Below, piece by piece: positions 20,093-32,392 of a stretch of DNA of 57,697 nucleotides (its first letter is position 1; each line of letters opens with the position of its first letter). The position numbers and the translations under genes are program-made. Under the pieces are notes generated by a model, which was not told where the DNA came from, did no database searches, and saw only the letters and a program-made list of their open reading frames with translations. The stretch covers positions 1 to 57,697 of the forward strand of contig NZ_JAGQCU010000019.1 of assembly GCF_024346355.1 (NCBI RefSeq), read 5' to 3'. This DNA comes from Cyanobium sp. ATX 6A2. Lineage in GTDB: Bacteria; Cyanobacteriota; Cyanobacteriia; PCC-6307; Cyanobiaceae.

Positions 20093-20515
20093 ATGAGCGT
20101 TCGCCTCTACGTCGGCAACCTGCCGCAGACTTTTGATGCCAAGGAGCTTGAAGCTCTGTTCACCGGCGTCGGAGAAGGCGTCCGCTTCAAAATCGTCAAC
20201 GACCGCGACACCGGCCTCTGCCGTGGCTTCGGCTTCGCCAACGTCGACGACCAGAAACTGGCGGAAGCGGTGATCGCCGAGCTCAACGGCAAGGACTTCG
20301 GCGGCAACACCCTGCGGATCGAGATCTCCGAGCGCCGCGACAGCCGCTCCACCACCCCCGGCGACCGCCGCGGCCAGACCGCCCCCCAGCAGCGTCCGGC
20401 GTCGAACAAGGTGGTGCACGCCGACCAGGTGGACAGCCAGGGACCCGACCCACGCTGGGCCGGCGAACTTGCAAAGCTGAAGCAACTGCTCGACAGCCAG
20501 AAGGCTGCCGTCTGA
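20093..20515 (+). CDS. RRM-type RNA-binding protein
   Basis: A 140-residue protein with one RNA-recognition motif (residues 1-80): RNP2 RLYVGNLP and RNP1 RGFGFANV, then a helix and NTLRIEISERR. The C-terminal 60 residues are polar and Gln/Arg/Pro-rich and end in an amphipathic helix (ELAKLKQLLDSQKAA). Cyanobacterial Rbp proteins of this type bind mRNA and include cold-induced members and ones that localise photosystem mRNAs to thylakoids. The tail is longer than the short Gly-rich tail of cold-shock Rbp. Target unknown. Confidence 0.88.
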   Translation: MSVRLYVGNLPQTFDAKELEALFTGVGEGVRFKIVNDRDTGLCRGFGFANVDDQKLAEAVIAELNGKDFGGNTLRIEISERRDSRSTTPGDRRGQTAPQQRPASNKVVHADQVDSQGPDPRWAGELAKLKQLLDSQKAAV

Positions 20516-20561
20516 TTCCTTCGCCCCCGATCCCCTGATCCAGGCCTCTTCCCAGCTCTGG

Positions 20562-21499
20562 TTGTGGCGGGGCCACACCATCGCCCTGCGGCGAACCGGT
20601 AACCCGGACGCGGCGATCAAGGTGATCCTGATCCATGGCTTCGGGGCCTCCTCGGGCCACTGGCGTCACACCCTGCCGGCCCTGGCTGACGGTGCCGATG
20701 TGATCGCCCTCGACCTGCTGGGATTCGGGGCGAGCAGCAAGCCCCGCTCCCGCCTGGCCGACGAGGCCGATGAGCCCGGAGCGGTGCGCTACTGCTTCGA
20801 TCTCTGGGCCGAGCAGGTGGTTGACGCCGCAGTGGCGTTGTTCGCCATCGAGACGCGCTCCTGCCGGCTGCACCTGGTGGGCAACTCGATCGGGGGCATG
20901 GTGGCCCTCAACGCCGCCCGGCTGCTGCGGGAACGCGGGCTGTCGCCGGCCCAGGTGGTGCTGCTCGACTGCGCCCAGCGGGCCCTCGATGACAAGCGAC
21001 TGGCCCAGCTGCCCGCCTGGCAGCGCCCTTCGCGCCCCCTGCTCAAGGCCCTGGTGCGTCAGCGCGCCGTGATCGCTCCCCTGTTCAGGCTCCTGGCACG
21101 GCCGGCCTTCATCCGCCGGGTGCTGGCCAGGGCCTACCCCAGCACTGCCCATGTGGACGACGAGCTGGTGGAGCTGCTGTTCCGGCCGAGCACCGACCCC
21201 GGCGCACTGGAGAGTTTCCGGGGTTTCGTGAACCTGTTCAACGACCACCTGGCCCCCCAGCTGCTGGACGAGCTCAGCCGAACGTCGGGAGCTGGCGCGA
21301 AGCCGATTCCGGTGCGGCTGATCTGGGGAGAGGCCGATCCCTGGGAGGATCCGGCGGAGGCGCGGCGCTGGGCGGCGCACTACGCCTGCATCGAGGAGCT
21401 TGTGGTACTCCCGGGGGTAGGACACTGCCCCCACGACGAGGCCCCGGAGCTCGTGAACCCGCTGCTGCGCCGCTGGATCGGCTGCAGCCCGGTGAACCC

Positions 21500-21512
<13 letters not shown>
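20562..21512 (+). CDS. Alpha/beta-hydrolase fold protein
   Basis: A 316-residue hydrolase. Oxyanion region VILIHGFGASSGHWR, DLLGFGASSKP, nucleophile elbow LVGNSIGGM (Ser), acid in WGEADPWED and catalytic His in PGVGHCPHDE. The full triad is present. The substrate is unknown; the fold includes pheophytinase and MenH relatives. TTG 20562 is a provisional start: the frame is open upstream to near the RRM stop, and QLWLWRGH would extend naturally past it. The 3' end overlaps crtB by 13 bases convergently. Confidence 0.82.
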
Positions 21513-23940
<2,428 letters not shown>

Positions 23941-23992
23941 CTAAGGTGTGTGGTCAGGACGCCAGCCCGGACCGTCCGCCACCCGATCACCG

Positions 23993-24388
23993 ATGGTCGA
24001 CGCCAGCACCGCCACAACCAGCTCTGCCGCAGCCAGCAGCGAAGAGTCCACCCTGCTGAAGTCCACCACCCGGCATGTGCGCCTGTTCACGGCCCGGGTG
24101 GAGAACGGTGACCTGGTGCCTGATCCGAGCCAGCTGACGCTGGATGTGGACCCGGACAACGAATTCCTCTGGGAGCAGCCGGTGCTCGTCAAGGTGCAGC
24201 AGCGCTTCAGCGAACTGGTGGAGGCCCGGGCCGGCGAACCGCTCAACGAGTACACCCTGCGCAGGATCGGATCGGAGCTGGAGGGATTGATCCGCCAGCT
24301 GCTCCAGGCCGGAGAGCTGCGTTACAACCCCGATTGCCGGGTGCTGAACTACTCCATGGGCCTGCCCCGCACGCCAGAAACCCTGTGA
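23993..24388 (+). CDS. ndhM: NAD(P)H-quinone oxidoreductase subunit M
   Basis: A peripheral, oxygenic-photosynthesis-specific subunit of thylakoid NDH-1, used in respiration and cyclic electron flow. The conserved body [43 protein letters not shown] and [12 protein letters not shown] is complete. The 131-residue protein has an N-terminal Ser/Thr/Ala-rich extension of about 20 residues. ATG 23993 is the start. It overlaps the next gene by four bases (GTGA). Confidence 0.94.
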   Translation: MVDASTATTSSAAASSEESTLLKSTTRHVRLFTARVENGDLVPDPSQLTLDVDPDNEFLWEQPVLVKVQQRFSELVEARAGEPLNEYTLRRIGSELEGLIRQLLQAGELRYNPDCRVLNYSMGLPRTPETL

Positions 24389-25047
24389 CCCGCTACCGCA
24401 ACCGCTACGACGACGACAGAACGAGCGCAGAGCGTTCCGGCTCCGGGCGCTATGGGTCCGGGCGCTACGGCACCGCCGAGCGTCCGGGCCGGGGCGAACA
24501 GCCGCCCCGTCGGCCCGCTGCCGGGGCGGCAGGTGGCGGCAGCGGACCCGACGGCGGAGGTCCCCTGTTCAACGTTGCCACCATGGCGGTGCTGGCCGGC
24601 GTGCTGGTGCTGGGGATCGGCATCGGCACCGCCCTGTCCAGCACCACGCAAGGCAGCCAGGGCAACATCGCCAGCTCCCAGCAGCTCGACATGGCGGTGC
24701 CGGACCCGGAATTCTGCCGCCAGTGGGGGGCCAGCGCCTTCGTGATGGATGTGGAGATCTACACCACCATGAACCCCAGCAGCAGCTTCGTCACGCAGCC
24801 GGCCCTGCGGCCCGGCTGCGTGATCCGGCGGGAGAACTGGAGCGTGCTCGAGAAGCAGGGCGCCGTGACGGCCGAGCAGATGCGCCAGTGCAAGCAGCGC
24901 ATGAACACCTTTGCCTACGTGGGTTCGGTCAAAGACCAGCCCGTGGTGCGCTGTGTCTACCAGACCGACGCCCGTGAAAACCAGTTCGTCACCCGTGGCG
25001 TGGCTGATGACGCCGCCGGGGTGTCACCGGAGGCAAGCCAGTTCTGA
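24385..25047 (+). CDS. DUF3172 membrane-anchored protein
   Basis: A 220-residue protein. The first 70 residues are disordered-looking, rich in Arg, Gly and Pro with a repeated [11 protein letters not shown]. One membrane helix follows ([21 protein letters not shown], about 66-86), then a domain with four Cys ([31 protein letters not shown]) that fits DUF3172, a family of cyanobacteria and plastids with no known function. The spaced Cys on the side after the helix could form disulfides in the lumen or periplasm. It is translationally coupled to ndhM. Confidence 0.82.
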   Translation: MTRYRNRYDDDRTSAERSGSGRYGSGRYGTAERPGRGEQPPRRPAAGAAGGGSGPDGGGPLFNVATMAVLAGVLVLGIGIGTALSSTTQGSQGNIASSQQLDMAVPDPEFCRQWGASAFVMDVEIYTTMNPSSSFVTQPALRPGCVIRRENWSVLEKQGAVTAEQMRQCKQRMNTFAYVGSVKDQPVVRCVYQTDARENQFVTRGVADDAAGVSPEASQF

Positions 25048-25084
25048 TCAGCTGGCCCCGTGCTGATCAACTGGCGCTTATTGA

Positions 25085-26095
25085 TCAGGTTCCGGCGGCA
25101 GCGGTCTCCGGAGCCGTCGTCTTCGGTGCCGCCGGTTGCGGCGTCGCCGGCTGTGAACGCCTCAAGGGGCTGTCGGCGCTGGCGAACACGGGCAGCACCT
25201 CCCGGCGGAAGGCCTCGGCGGCCCGGGAGCAGTAGCGCGCCGGGTGGGTGATCAACTTGAGCTGCCGGCGCACCATCAGATCTGACACCTGGGGCCGGTG
25301 CACCGAGCCGGACGCCAGTTCACGCTCGATCGACACCAGCGGCAGGAAGGCCGCCCCCAGGCCCGACTGCACGGCGTTCTTGATCGCCTCGAAGGAGTTG
25401 AGCTCCATCTCGATCTTCAGCCGCGACAGCTCAAGCCCGGAGCGGGCCAGCAGCTGGTCCACCATCTTGCGGGTGGTGGACTGGGCATCGAGGCACACGA
25501 AGCCGAGCCGGTAGAGATCCTCCTTGGTGAGCTCCTGCAGCCGCGCCAGGGGGTGCTTGGTGGGCAGCACCAGGGCCAGTTCATCCACGCCGTAGGGCAC
25601 CACCTGCAGCAGCTCATTGAGCTCGCTGGGCAGCTCACCGCCAATGATCGCCAGGTCGATCTGGCCGTTGGCCACGCTCCAGCCGGTGCGGCGGGTGCTG
25701 TGCACCTGCAGCTGCACCGCCACATCGGGATACTTCTGGCGGAACAGGCCGATCATGCGGGGCATCAGGTAGGTGCCCGTGGTCTGGCTGGCACCCACGA
25801 TCAGGGAGCCGCCGCGCAGGTTGTGCAGGTCTTCCAGGGCCCGGCAGGCCTCCTGGCACTGGCTGAGAATGCGATCGCAGTAGCTCAGCAGCAGGTGGCC
25901 AGCCTCGGTGAGCTGGGCCTTGCGGCCACCACGGTCAAACAGCGACACACTCAGCTGCTTCTCCAGGTTCTGGATCTGCAGACTCACCGCCGGTTGGGTC
26001 ACGTAGAGGCTGTCGGCGGCCTTCTTGAAGCTGCCTTCGCTGGCGATCGCCCGCAGGATGCGCAGCTGGTCGAGGGTGAACGGCAGATCGGCCAT
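25085..26095 (-). CDS. rbcR: LysR-type regulator RbcR (Ycf30)
   Basis: Related proteins activate RuBisCO and carbon-fixation genes in cyanobacteria and red-lineage plastids. The 336-residue protein starts [23 protein letters not shown], and has the winged-helix segment [23 protein letters not shown] and an effector domain with [23 protein letters not shown] and [25 protein letters not shown]. These are RbcR signatures. The last 30 residues are an Ala/Pro/Thr-rich tail. It is divergent from the Z-ISO-type gene across about 100 bases; no RuBisCO genes are in the window. Confidence 0.9.
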   Translation of the reverse strand: MADLPFTLDQLRILRAIASEGSFKKAADSLYVTQPAVSLQIQNLEKQLSVSLFDRGGRKAQLTEAGHLLLSYCDRILSQCQEACRALEDLHNLRGGSLIVGASQTTGTYLMPRMIGLFRQKYPDVAVQLQVHSTRRTGWSVANGQIDLAIIGGELPSELNELLQVVPYGVDELALVLPTKHPLARLQELTKEDLYRLGFVCLDAQSTTRKMVDQLLARSGLELSRLKIEMELNSFEAIKNAVQSGLGAAFLPLVSIERELASGSVHRPQVSDLMVRRQLKLITHPARYCSRAAEAFRREVLPVFASADSPLRRSQPATPQPAAPKTTAPETAAAGT

Positions 26096-26197
26096 GGTTC
26101 GGCCTGGGCCCGCAGGCCCGCGCCGGCAAGGGGTTCAAACTCTAGGGGGGGCTCCCGGCGGCCAGAATCGCGGCCTTCACAACTCCCCATCCAGCCC

Positions 26198-26950
26198 GTG
26201 ATCGCCAGCTTCAGCCCATCGGGCGGCAGCCACCACAGCAGCTGGGTGATGCTGGCCCTGCTGCTGGCCTTCGCCGTGATCCACAGCGGTGGTGCCTCGC
26301 TGCGCCAGCTGGCGGTGCAACGCATCGGCGAGCGGGCCTGGCGGCTGATCTTCGCCGGGCTGAGCATCCCCTCGGCGGTGGTGGTGGTGGGCTACTTCCT
26401 GGCCCACCGCTACGACGGCATCCGCCTCTGGAACCTCCAGGACCAGCCCTGGGTGGTGCCCCTGGTGTGGACCGGCACGGCCATCAGCTTCCTCTTCCTC
26501 TACCCGGCCACCTACAACCTGCTGGAGATCCCGGCCGTGCTCAAGCCCCGGGTGCGGCTCTACGCCACCGGGATCATCCGCATCAGCCGCCACCCCCAGG
26601 CGGTGGGCCAGATCCTCTGGTGCGCCACACACCTGCTCTGGATCGGCAGCAGCTTCATGGTGGCCACCTGCGCCGGCCTGATCGCCCACCACCTGTTCGC
26701 CGTCTGGAACGGCGACCGGCGGCTGCGCAACCGCTTTGGTGAGGCCTTCGAGGAGCTGCGCGCCAGCACCTCGGTGGTGCCCTTCCGGGCGGTGCTCGAC
26801 GGCCGCCAGCAGCTGGTGGCGAGCGAATTCCTGCGCCCTTCCCAGCTGGGGATCGCCATCACCATCGCCCTGTTCTGGTGGGCTCACCGCTTCATCGGCG
26901 TGGGAGCCACCGCCTTCGCGCGCACCGGCCTGGCCCATTGGCTCAGCTGA
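26198..26950 (+). CDS. 15-cis-zeta-carotene isomerase, Z-ISO/NnrU family
   Basis: A 250-residue membrane protein of the NnrU family. Z-ISO isomerises the 15-cis double bond of the zeta-carotene formed by crtP; in plants it binds haem. The sequence shares the plant Z-ISO landmarks: AVIHSGGASLRQ, FLYPATYNLLEIPAVLKP, TGIIRISRHPQAVGQILWC and AGLIAHHLFAVWNGDRRLRNRFGEAFEEL, with His residues at HSGG, RHPQ and AHHLF. About six membrane helices. GTG 26198 is the likely start. NnrU proteins in denitrifiers have another role, but proximity to crtB-crtP supports the carotenoid function. Confidence 0.85.
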   Translation: MIASFSPSGGSHHSSWVMLALLLAFAVIHSGGASLRQLAVQRIGERAWRLIFAGLSIPSAVVVVGYFLAHRYDGIRLWNLQDQPWVVPLVWTGTAISFLFLYPATYNLLEIPAVLKPRVRLYATGIIRISRHPQAVGQILWCATHLLWIGSSFMVATCAGLIAHHLFAVWNGDRRLRNRFGEAFEELRASTSVVPFRAVLDGRQQLVASEFLRPSQLGIAITIALFWWAHRFIGVGATAFARTGLAHWLS

Positions 26951-27006
26951 GCCCAGCCGCCCTGCCTACACTCCAGCGAGTCCGCCCGCTCGGAGCCCGC
27001 GCCGGA

Positions 27007-29022
27007 ATGCCCTCAGCCGCTGAACTCGCCTGGTTGATTCCGGTGCTACCGCTGGCTGGTGCCTGCCTGGTGGGGCTGGGGCTGATCAGCTTCAACCGCA
27101 CCGTCAACCGGCTGCGCAAACCGGTGGCCGTGCTGCTGATCAGCAGCGTGGGCGCCGCCGCGGTGCTCAGCTACGCCGTGCTGGCCCAGCAGCTCGCCGG
27201 AGCTGGGACCACCGAGGTGCTGTTCAACTGGGCCAGCGCCGGCAGCTTCAACCTGCAGATGGGTTTCCGGGTGGATGCCCTGGCGGCGGTGATGCTGGCC
27301 CTGGTCACCACCATCGCCCTGCTGGTGATGGTGTATTCCGACGGCTACATGGCCCACGACAAGGGCTATGTGCGTTTCTTCACCTATCTGGCCCTGTTCA
27401 GCAGCTCGATGCTTGGGCTGGTGATCAGTCCCAACCTGCTCGAGATCTACGTGTTCTGGGAGCTGGTGGGCATGTGCTCCTACCTGCTGGTGGGCTTCTG
27501 GTACGACCGCGACGGTGCCGCCAACGCCGCCCAGAAGGCCTTCGTGGTGAACCGGGTGGGCGACTTCGGCCTGCTGCTCGGGATCCTCGGCCTGTTCTGG
27601 GCCACCGGCAGCTTCGGCTTCGAGGAGATCGGGGCGCGCCTGCAGGAGGCGGTGGCCGGAGGGAGCCTGAGCAGCGGCGTGGCCGTGCTCCTGTGCCTGC
27701 TGGTGTTCATGGGGCCGATGGCCAAGTCGGCCCAGTTCCCCCTGCACGTGTGGCTGCCCGATGCCATGGAGGGTCCCACCCCGATTTCGGCCCTGATCCA
27801 CGCCGCCACGATGGTGGCCGCCGGGGTTTTCCTGGTGGCCCGGCTGCAACCGGTTTACGAACCCTTCGCGGCGGTGCAGCTGACGATTGCCGTGGTGGGC
27901 ACGATCACCCTCTTTCTGGGGGCCTCGATCGCCCTCACCCAGATGGATCTCAAGAAGGGTCTGGCCTACAGCACCGTGAGCCAGCTTGGCTACATGATGT
28001 TGGCCATGGGCTGCGGCGCCCCGGTGGCCGGCATGTTCCATCTGGTGACCCATGCCTTCTTCAAGGCCATGCTGTTCCTGGGGTCGGGCTCGGTGATCCA
28101 CGCCATGGAGGAGGTGGTGGGCCATGAGCCGGTGCTGGCCCAGGACATGCGTCTGATGGGCGGCCTGCGCAAACACATGCCGATCACTTCGGCCACCTTT
28201 CTGGTGGGCTGTGTGGCGATCGCCGGCATCCCACCCCTGGCGGGCTTCTGGAGCAAGGATGAAATCCTCGGCCAGGCCTTCAACACCTATCCGCTGCTCT
28301 GGGTGATGGGTTTCGTCACGGCCGGCATGACCGCCTTCTACATGTTCCGGCTCTACTTCCTCACCTTCGAGGGTGAGTTCAGGGGCAACGACCAGGCGAT
28401 GGCGGCCCAGCTGCTGGCCGCCGCCGGCAAAGGAGCGGGTGACCACGACGAGGAGGCGGGCCACGGCCACCATGCCGATCACCCCCATGAGTCGGGCTGG
28501 CAGATGGCTGCACCGCTGGCGGTGCTGGCCGTGCCTTCGGTGCTGATCGGCCTGCTCGGCACCCCCTGGAACAGCCGTTTCGCCGGCCTGCTCGATCCCC
28601 ATGAGGCCGCCGAGATGGCCGAGCACTTCAGCTGGGGCGAGTTCCTGCCCCTGGCCGGAGCGTCCGTGGCGATCTCCTCGGCCGGCATCGCCTTGGCGGT
28701 GGCCGCCTACGCCCTGAAGCGCGTGGATCTGGGCCGCGCCGTGGCGGCCCGTTTCCCGGCCGTCAATGCCTTCCTGGCCAACAAGTGGTATCTCGACGAC
28801 CTCAACGACAAGCTGTTCGTGCAGGGCAGCCGCAAGCTGGCCCGTTCCGTGCTCGAGGTGGACTCCAAGGTGGTGGACGGGGTGGTGAACCTCACCGGGC
28901 TGATGACCCTGGGCAGCGGTGAGGGCCTCAAGTATTTCGAGACCGGCCGGGCGCAGTTCTATGCCCTGATCGTGTTCGGGGGGGTGATCGCCCTGGTGGT
29001 GCTGTTCGGCTCGCTGGGCTGA
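27007..29022 (+). CDS. ndhF: NAD(P)H-quinone oxidoreductase subunit 5 (NdhF1)
   Basis: A large proton-pumping membrane subunit of NDH-1, 671 residues and about 15-16 helices. Conserved blocks include NLLEIYVFWELVGMCSYLLVGFWYDR, LPDAMEGPTPISALIHAATMVAAGVFLVAR and LKKGLAYSTVSQLGYMMLAMG. A His-rich hydrophilic loop (HDEEAGHGHHADHPHE) lies near residue 485. The C-terminus is the amphipathic long-arm helix region plus a last span. ATG 27007 matches the family N-terminus. It pairs with ndhD downstream, typical of the respiratory/cyclic NDH-1L form. Confidence 0.95.
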   Translation: MPSAAELAWLIPVLPLAGACLVGLGLISFNRTVNRLRKPVAVLLISSVGAAAVLSYAVLAQQLAGAGTTEVLFNWASAGSFNLQMGFRVDALAAVMLALVTTIALLVMVYSDGYMAHDKGYVRFFTYLALFSSSMLGLVISPNLLEIYVFWELVGMCSYLLVGFWYDRDGAANAAQKAFVVNRVGDFGLLLGILGLFWATGSFGFEEIGARLQEAVAGGSLSSGVAVLLCLLVFMGPMAKSAQFPLHVWLPDAMEGPTPISALIHAATMVAAGVFLVARLQPVYEPFAAVQLTIAVVGTITLFLGASIALTQMDLKKGLAYSTVSQLGYMMLAMGCGAPVAGMFHLVTHAFFKAMLFLGSGSVIHAMEEVVGHEPVLAQDMRLMGGLRKHMPITSATFLVGCVAIAGIPPLAGFWSKDEILGQAFNTYPLLWVMGFVTAGMTAFYMFRLYFLTFEGEFRGNDQAMAAQLLAAAGKGAGDHDEEAGHGHHADHPHESGWQMAAPLAVLAVPSVLIGLLGTPWNSRFAGLLDPHEAAEMAEHFSWGEFLPLAGASVAISSAGIALAVAAYALKRVDLGRAVAARFPAVNAFLANKWYLDDLNDKLFVQGSRKLARSVLEVDSKVVDGVVNLTGLMTLGSGEGLKYFETGRAQFYALIVFGGVIALVVLFGSLG

Positions 29023-29029
29023 GGGCTTC

Positions 29030-29061
29030 GGCCGTGCGCGCGCGTTGCGCGCAACACGGCC
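29030..29061. repeat. GC-rich stem-loop just after ndhF
   Basis: GGCCGTG at 29030-29036 pairs with CACGGCC at 29055-29061; the interior GCGCGCG / GCGCGC can extend the stem. It starts seven bases after the ndhF stop. No T tract follows, so it is not a standard intrinsic terminator; it could stabilise the ndhF mRNA end. Confidence 0.6.
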
Positions 29062-29199
29062 TCAGCGCCTCAGTCCAGCGAGCCTCACGCCGCGGGTGTG
29101 GGGCTGGGGAGGCGAGCTTGGCCGCGCGGTTGCCCTGCGAGCACCGGCACCCAGTCCCAGCCCGGCCCCTGCACAAGCGTCTGCACCGTCGCCCGACCT

Positions 29200-29225
29200 G
29201 GGCTGACTGCCGCGGCAGTCAGCCC
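29200..29225. repeat. Perfect 26-base palindrome between ndhF and ndhD
   Basis: GGGCTGACTGCC-GC-GGCAGTCAGCCC is fully self-complementary. It sits near the middle of the second half of the 295-base ndhF-ndhD interval, 93 bases before the ndhD start. No T tract follows. It could be an operator, a transcript processing hairpin or a repeat-element relic. Apart from this and the stem-loop at 29030 I see nothing else in the interval. Confidence 0.8.
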
Positions 29226-29317
29226 AGCAGCCACTACGGACTGTGTGACTCCCCCCACCGGCGCAGGGGCAACGCGGCAGGTATTTCTACACTCCAGCCA
29301 ACAGACTGCCCGCTTTC

Positions 29318-30895
29318 GTGCCCTTCCCCTGGCTGAGCGCCTCGATCCTGTTCCCGATCGGGTCGGCCCTGCTGATTCCCTTCGTTCCCGACAAGGGCGA
29401 CGGCAAACAGGTGCGCTGGTTCGCCCTGGGGGTGGCCCTGGTCACCTTTCTGATCACCGTGGGGGGCTACCTCAACGGCTATGACCCCTCTGTGGAGGGC
29501 CTGCAGCTGGCCCAGCACATCGACTGGCTGCCCCAGCTCGGTCTGGCCTGGTCTGTGGGGGCCGACGGCCTGTCGATGCCGCTGATCCTGCTCACCAGCT
29601 TCATCACGGCCCTGGCGGCCCTGGCGGCCTGGCCGGTGAGCTTCAAGCCGAAGCTGTTCTATTTCCTGCTGCTGGCCATGGATGGTGGCCAGATCGCGGT
29701 GTTCGCCGTGCAGGACATGCTGCTGTTCTTCCTGGCCTGGGAGCTGGAACTGATCCCGGTGTACCTGCTGCTGGCCATCTGGGGGGGCAAGAAGAGGCAG
29801 TACGCCGCCACCAAGTTCATCCTTTATACCGCCGGCAGCTCGCTGTTCATCCTGCTCGCCGGCCTGGCGATGGCCTTCTACGGCGACAGCATCAGCTTTG
29901 AGTACACGGCCCTGATGGCCAAGGACTTCTCGGCCCAGTTCCAGCTGCTCTGCTACGCCGGCCTGCTGATCGCCTTCGGGGTGAAGCTGCCGATCGTGCC
30001 GCTGCACACCTGGCTGCCGGACGCCCACGGGGAAGCCACGGCCCCGGTGCACATGCTGCTGGCCGGCATCCTGCTGAAGATGGGCGGCTACGCCCTGCTG
30101 CGCTTCAACGTGCAACTGCTGCCGGCAGCCCATGCCCAGTTTGCGCCCCTGCTGGTGGTGCTGGGGGTGGTGAACATCATCTACGCGGCGCTCACTTCCT
30201 TCGCCCAGCGCAACCTCAAGCGCAAGATCGCCTACAGCTCCATCAGCCACATGGGCTTCGTGCTGATCGGCATCGGCAGCTTCAGCGCCCTGGGCACCAG
30301 CGGCGCCATGCTGCAGATGATCAGTCACGGCCTGATCGGTGCCAGCCTCTTCTTCCTGGTGGGCGCCACCTACGACCGCACCCACACCCTGCAGCTCGAT
30401 GAGATGGGCGGCGTGGGCCAGAAGATGCGCAAGATGTTCGCGCTCTGGACGGTGTGTTCCCTGGCCTCCCTGGCCCTGCCTGGGATGAGCGGCTTCGTGA
30501 GCGAGCTGATGGTGTTCGTGGGCTTCGTCACCAGTGAGGTCTACACGCTCAGTTTCCGGGTGGTGATGGCGGTTCTGGCGGCGGTGGGCGTGATCCTCAC
30601 GCCCATCTACCTGCTGTCGATGCTGCGGGAGATCTTCTTCGGCAAGGAGAACGCCGAGCTGGCCTCCCACAGCAACCTGGTGGATGCCGAGCCCCGGGAG
30701 ATCTACGTGATCAGCTGCCTGCTGGTGCCGATCATCGGCATCGGTCTCTACCCCCGGATCATGACCGACAGCTACCGGGCCTCGATCGAAGCGCTGGTGC
30801 GGCGGGAAACCTCGGCGATGGCCCTGGTGATTCCCACCCCCGCCAGCGGTCTGATCCGCCAGGCCAGCGTGCAGGCCCCCTCGCTGACGGGATGA
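29318..30895 (+). CDS. ndhD: NAD(P)H-quinone oxidoreductase subunit 4 (NdhD1)
   Basis: A proton-pumping subunit of NDH-1, 525 residues and about 14 helices. Blocks include [25 protein letters not shown] (with the key Glu), [28 protein letters not shown] and [24 protein letters not shown] 29318 starts the family-typical [13 protein letters not shown]. It is separated from ndhF by an unusually long, hairpin-containing gap for this genome. The D1 label rests on pairing with NdhF1. Confidence 0.95.
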   Translation: MPFPWLSASILFPIGSALLIPFVPDKGDGKQVRWFALGVALVTFLITVGGYLNGYDPSVEGLQLAQHIDWLPQLGLAWSVGADGLSMPLILLTSFITALAALAAWPVSFKPKLFYFLLLAMDGGQIAVFAVQDMLLFFLAWELELIPVYLLLAIWGGKKRQYAATKFILYTAGSSLFILLAGLAMAFYGDSISFEYTALMAKDFSAQFQLLCYAGLLIAFGVKLPIVPLHTWLPDAHGEATAPVHMLLAGILLKMGGYALLRFNVQLLPAAHAQFAPLLVVLGVVNIIYAALTSFAQRNLKRKIAYSSISHMGFVLIGIGSFSALGTSGAMLQMISHGLIGASLFFLVGATYDRTHTLQLDEMGGVGQKMRKMFALWTVCSLASLALPGMSGFVSELMVFVGFVTSEVYTLSFRVVMAVLAAVGVILTPIYLLSMLREIFFGKENAELASHSNLVDAEPREIYVISCLLVPIIGIGLYPRIMTDSYRASIEALVRRETSAMALVIPTPASGLIRQASVQAPSLTG

Positions 30896-30934
30896 TCCGC
30901 TGGACCTACGCTCCAGGGCTGGAGCAATGGCGCC

Positions 30935-31318
30935 ATGAAACAGCTGAACTTTCTGCTGATCTTCAGCTTCGGTCTGGCAATGGTGATGTTCACCCTCGAG
31001 AACACGGCCCCGACCACAGTCCATTTCCTGCCTGGCATGAAAACCACCCTGCCGCTGGCGGCCCTGCTGCTGGTGGTTGGTGGCTTCGGCGCCGCGGCCG
31101 CCTGGGTGTTCGCAGTGTGGAGCGGGGTGACGCGCCGGGTGGAAACCCTGCAGCGCCAGGGGGAGTTCGAGGCCCAGCAGGTGCGCATCGAGGAACTGGA
31201 GCACGATCTGCAGCGTTACCGGGCCACCGTGGATGCCCAGCTCGGCCTGCTGCCGGCCGCCGGCCAGAGTTCCGCCCGGGCCGAAGCGCTGAGCAGCGCT
31301 GAGGGCGATGACGGCTGA
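30935..31318 (+). CDS. LapA-domain (DUF1049) membrane protein
   Basis: A 127-residue protein with two N-terminal membrane helices (FLLIFSFGLAMVMFTLE and LPLAALLLVVGGFGAAAAWVFAVW) and a charged coiled-coil-like tail from about residue 65 (VETLQRQGEFEAQQVRIEELEHDLQRY). The helix pair with ENTAPTTVHFLPG between fits DUF1049/LapA, whose E. coli member helps regulate lipopolysaccharide assembly. A role in this organism is unknown. It follows ndhD by 39 bases. Confidence 0.78.
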   Translation: MKQLNFLLIFSFGLAMVMFTLENTAPTTVHFLPGMKTTLPLAALLLVVGGFGAAAAWVFAVWSGVTRRVETLQRQGEFEAQQVRIEELEHDLQRYRATVDAQLGLLPAAGQSSARAEALSSAEGDDG

Positions 31319-31444
31319 GGCCGGCAACACCTTGGCGAGCGCTGTGTGGGGTGGTGGTGGGAGCCGCCCGTGATCGGTACCGTGAGCACAATTTCGGCAG
31401 CGACCACCCCGGTGGAGTGCAGCCACCAGCGCGAGGGGTGAGGA

Positions 31445-32347
31445 GTGACGCAAGCAGGCGCCAGGATGGCCATCCGACTCCTCCAGGACGCGGCCGAACG
31501 GGGGGAGATCGACCCCTGGGATGTGGATGTGATCGCCGTGGTGGATGGCTTCCTCGATCAGCTGCGACAGCGCATCGCGGCGCCCCGGCTGGTGACGGCG
31601 GCCCGCCCCGGCCAGGGGGGAAGCTACGAGCAGGATCTGGCGGACAGCAGCGAAGCCTTTCTGGCCGCTTCGGTGCTGGTGAGCCTCAAGGCCCAGCTGC
31701 TCGAGGCCAGCACCCTGCCACCCGAGCCGCTGCCCGTGGACGACTGGGCCGCGGACGCTGAGTTCTGTGGGGACGCTGATGCCGCTCTGGCCCTGCCGCG
31801 GCGGCCGGAGCGCCACCTCTGGCGGCGGCCCGTGGCGCCGCCACCGCTGCAGCGGCCGGTGACCCTCGGGGAGCTGATCCGCCAGCTGGAGGACATCGCC
31901 GCGCAACTCGAACAGAACGAGGGCCAGGGGAGGACGCCCCGGCGGCGGCGGCGCTTCAGCGATCGAGAGGCGATCGAGCAGGTGGCCACCCTGGCCCACC
32001 GGGAAAAACTGCCGGAAACCACCGCCGCCCTCAGCCGCTTCCTGCAGCACTGGAGTCCGGCCCAGGCCTGGGTGGGCTTCGACTGCCTGGTCAGCGCCTG
32101 GAGCGAGGCCGTGGTGAGCGGGCCTGGGGAGACGGAACTGGACTGCGACCGGGTGGGGGTGTTCTGGGCGCTGCTGTTCCTCTGTCACCAGGGCTGCCTG
32201 GAGCTCCACCAGCGCGATGGCCTGTTCGGTCCCCTGGCGCTGAGGCGGCTCACCCCGAGCGCGCTGACAGAGCAGCAGCAGCCGGCGGCCCTGGCGGCGC
32301 CGGTGCAGCCGGATCAGCTGGCAATCACACAACGGCTCGCCGCCTAG
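31445..32347 (+). CDS. scpA: Segregation and condensation protein A
   Basis: The kleisin partner of SMC and ScpB in chromosome compaction. The 300-residue product begins with ARMAIRLLQDAAERGEIDPWDVDVIAVVDGFL, the ScpA N-terminal motif, followed by SEAFLAASVLVSLKAQLLE. The centre is a charged, Arg-rich linker; the C-terminal winged helix has VGVFWALLFLCHQGCLELHQ. GTG 31445 follows a GAGGGG-like ribosome site. No smc or scpB gene is nearby. Confidence 0.88.
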   Translation: MTQAGARMAIRLLQDAAERGEIDPWDVDVIAVVDGFLDQLRQRIAAPRLVTAARPGQGGSYEQDLADSSEAFLAASVLVSLKAQLLEASTLPPEPLPVDDWAADAEFCGDADAALALPRRPERHLWRRPVAPPPLQRPVTLGELIRQLEDIAAQLEQNEGQGRTPRRRRRFSDREAIEQVATLAHREKLPETTAALSRFLQHWSPAQAWVGFDCLVSAWSEAVVSGPGETELDCDRVGVFWALLFLCHQGCLELHQRDGLFGPLALRRLTPSALTEQQQPAALAAPVQPDQLAITQRLAA

Positions 32348-32392
32348 AACACCACTTAGGCTTGATCGTCTGACAGAAGTGAGTGCCCGCCG

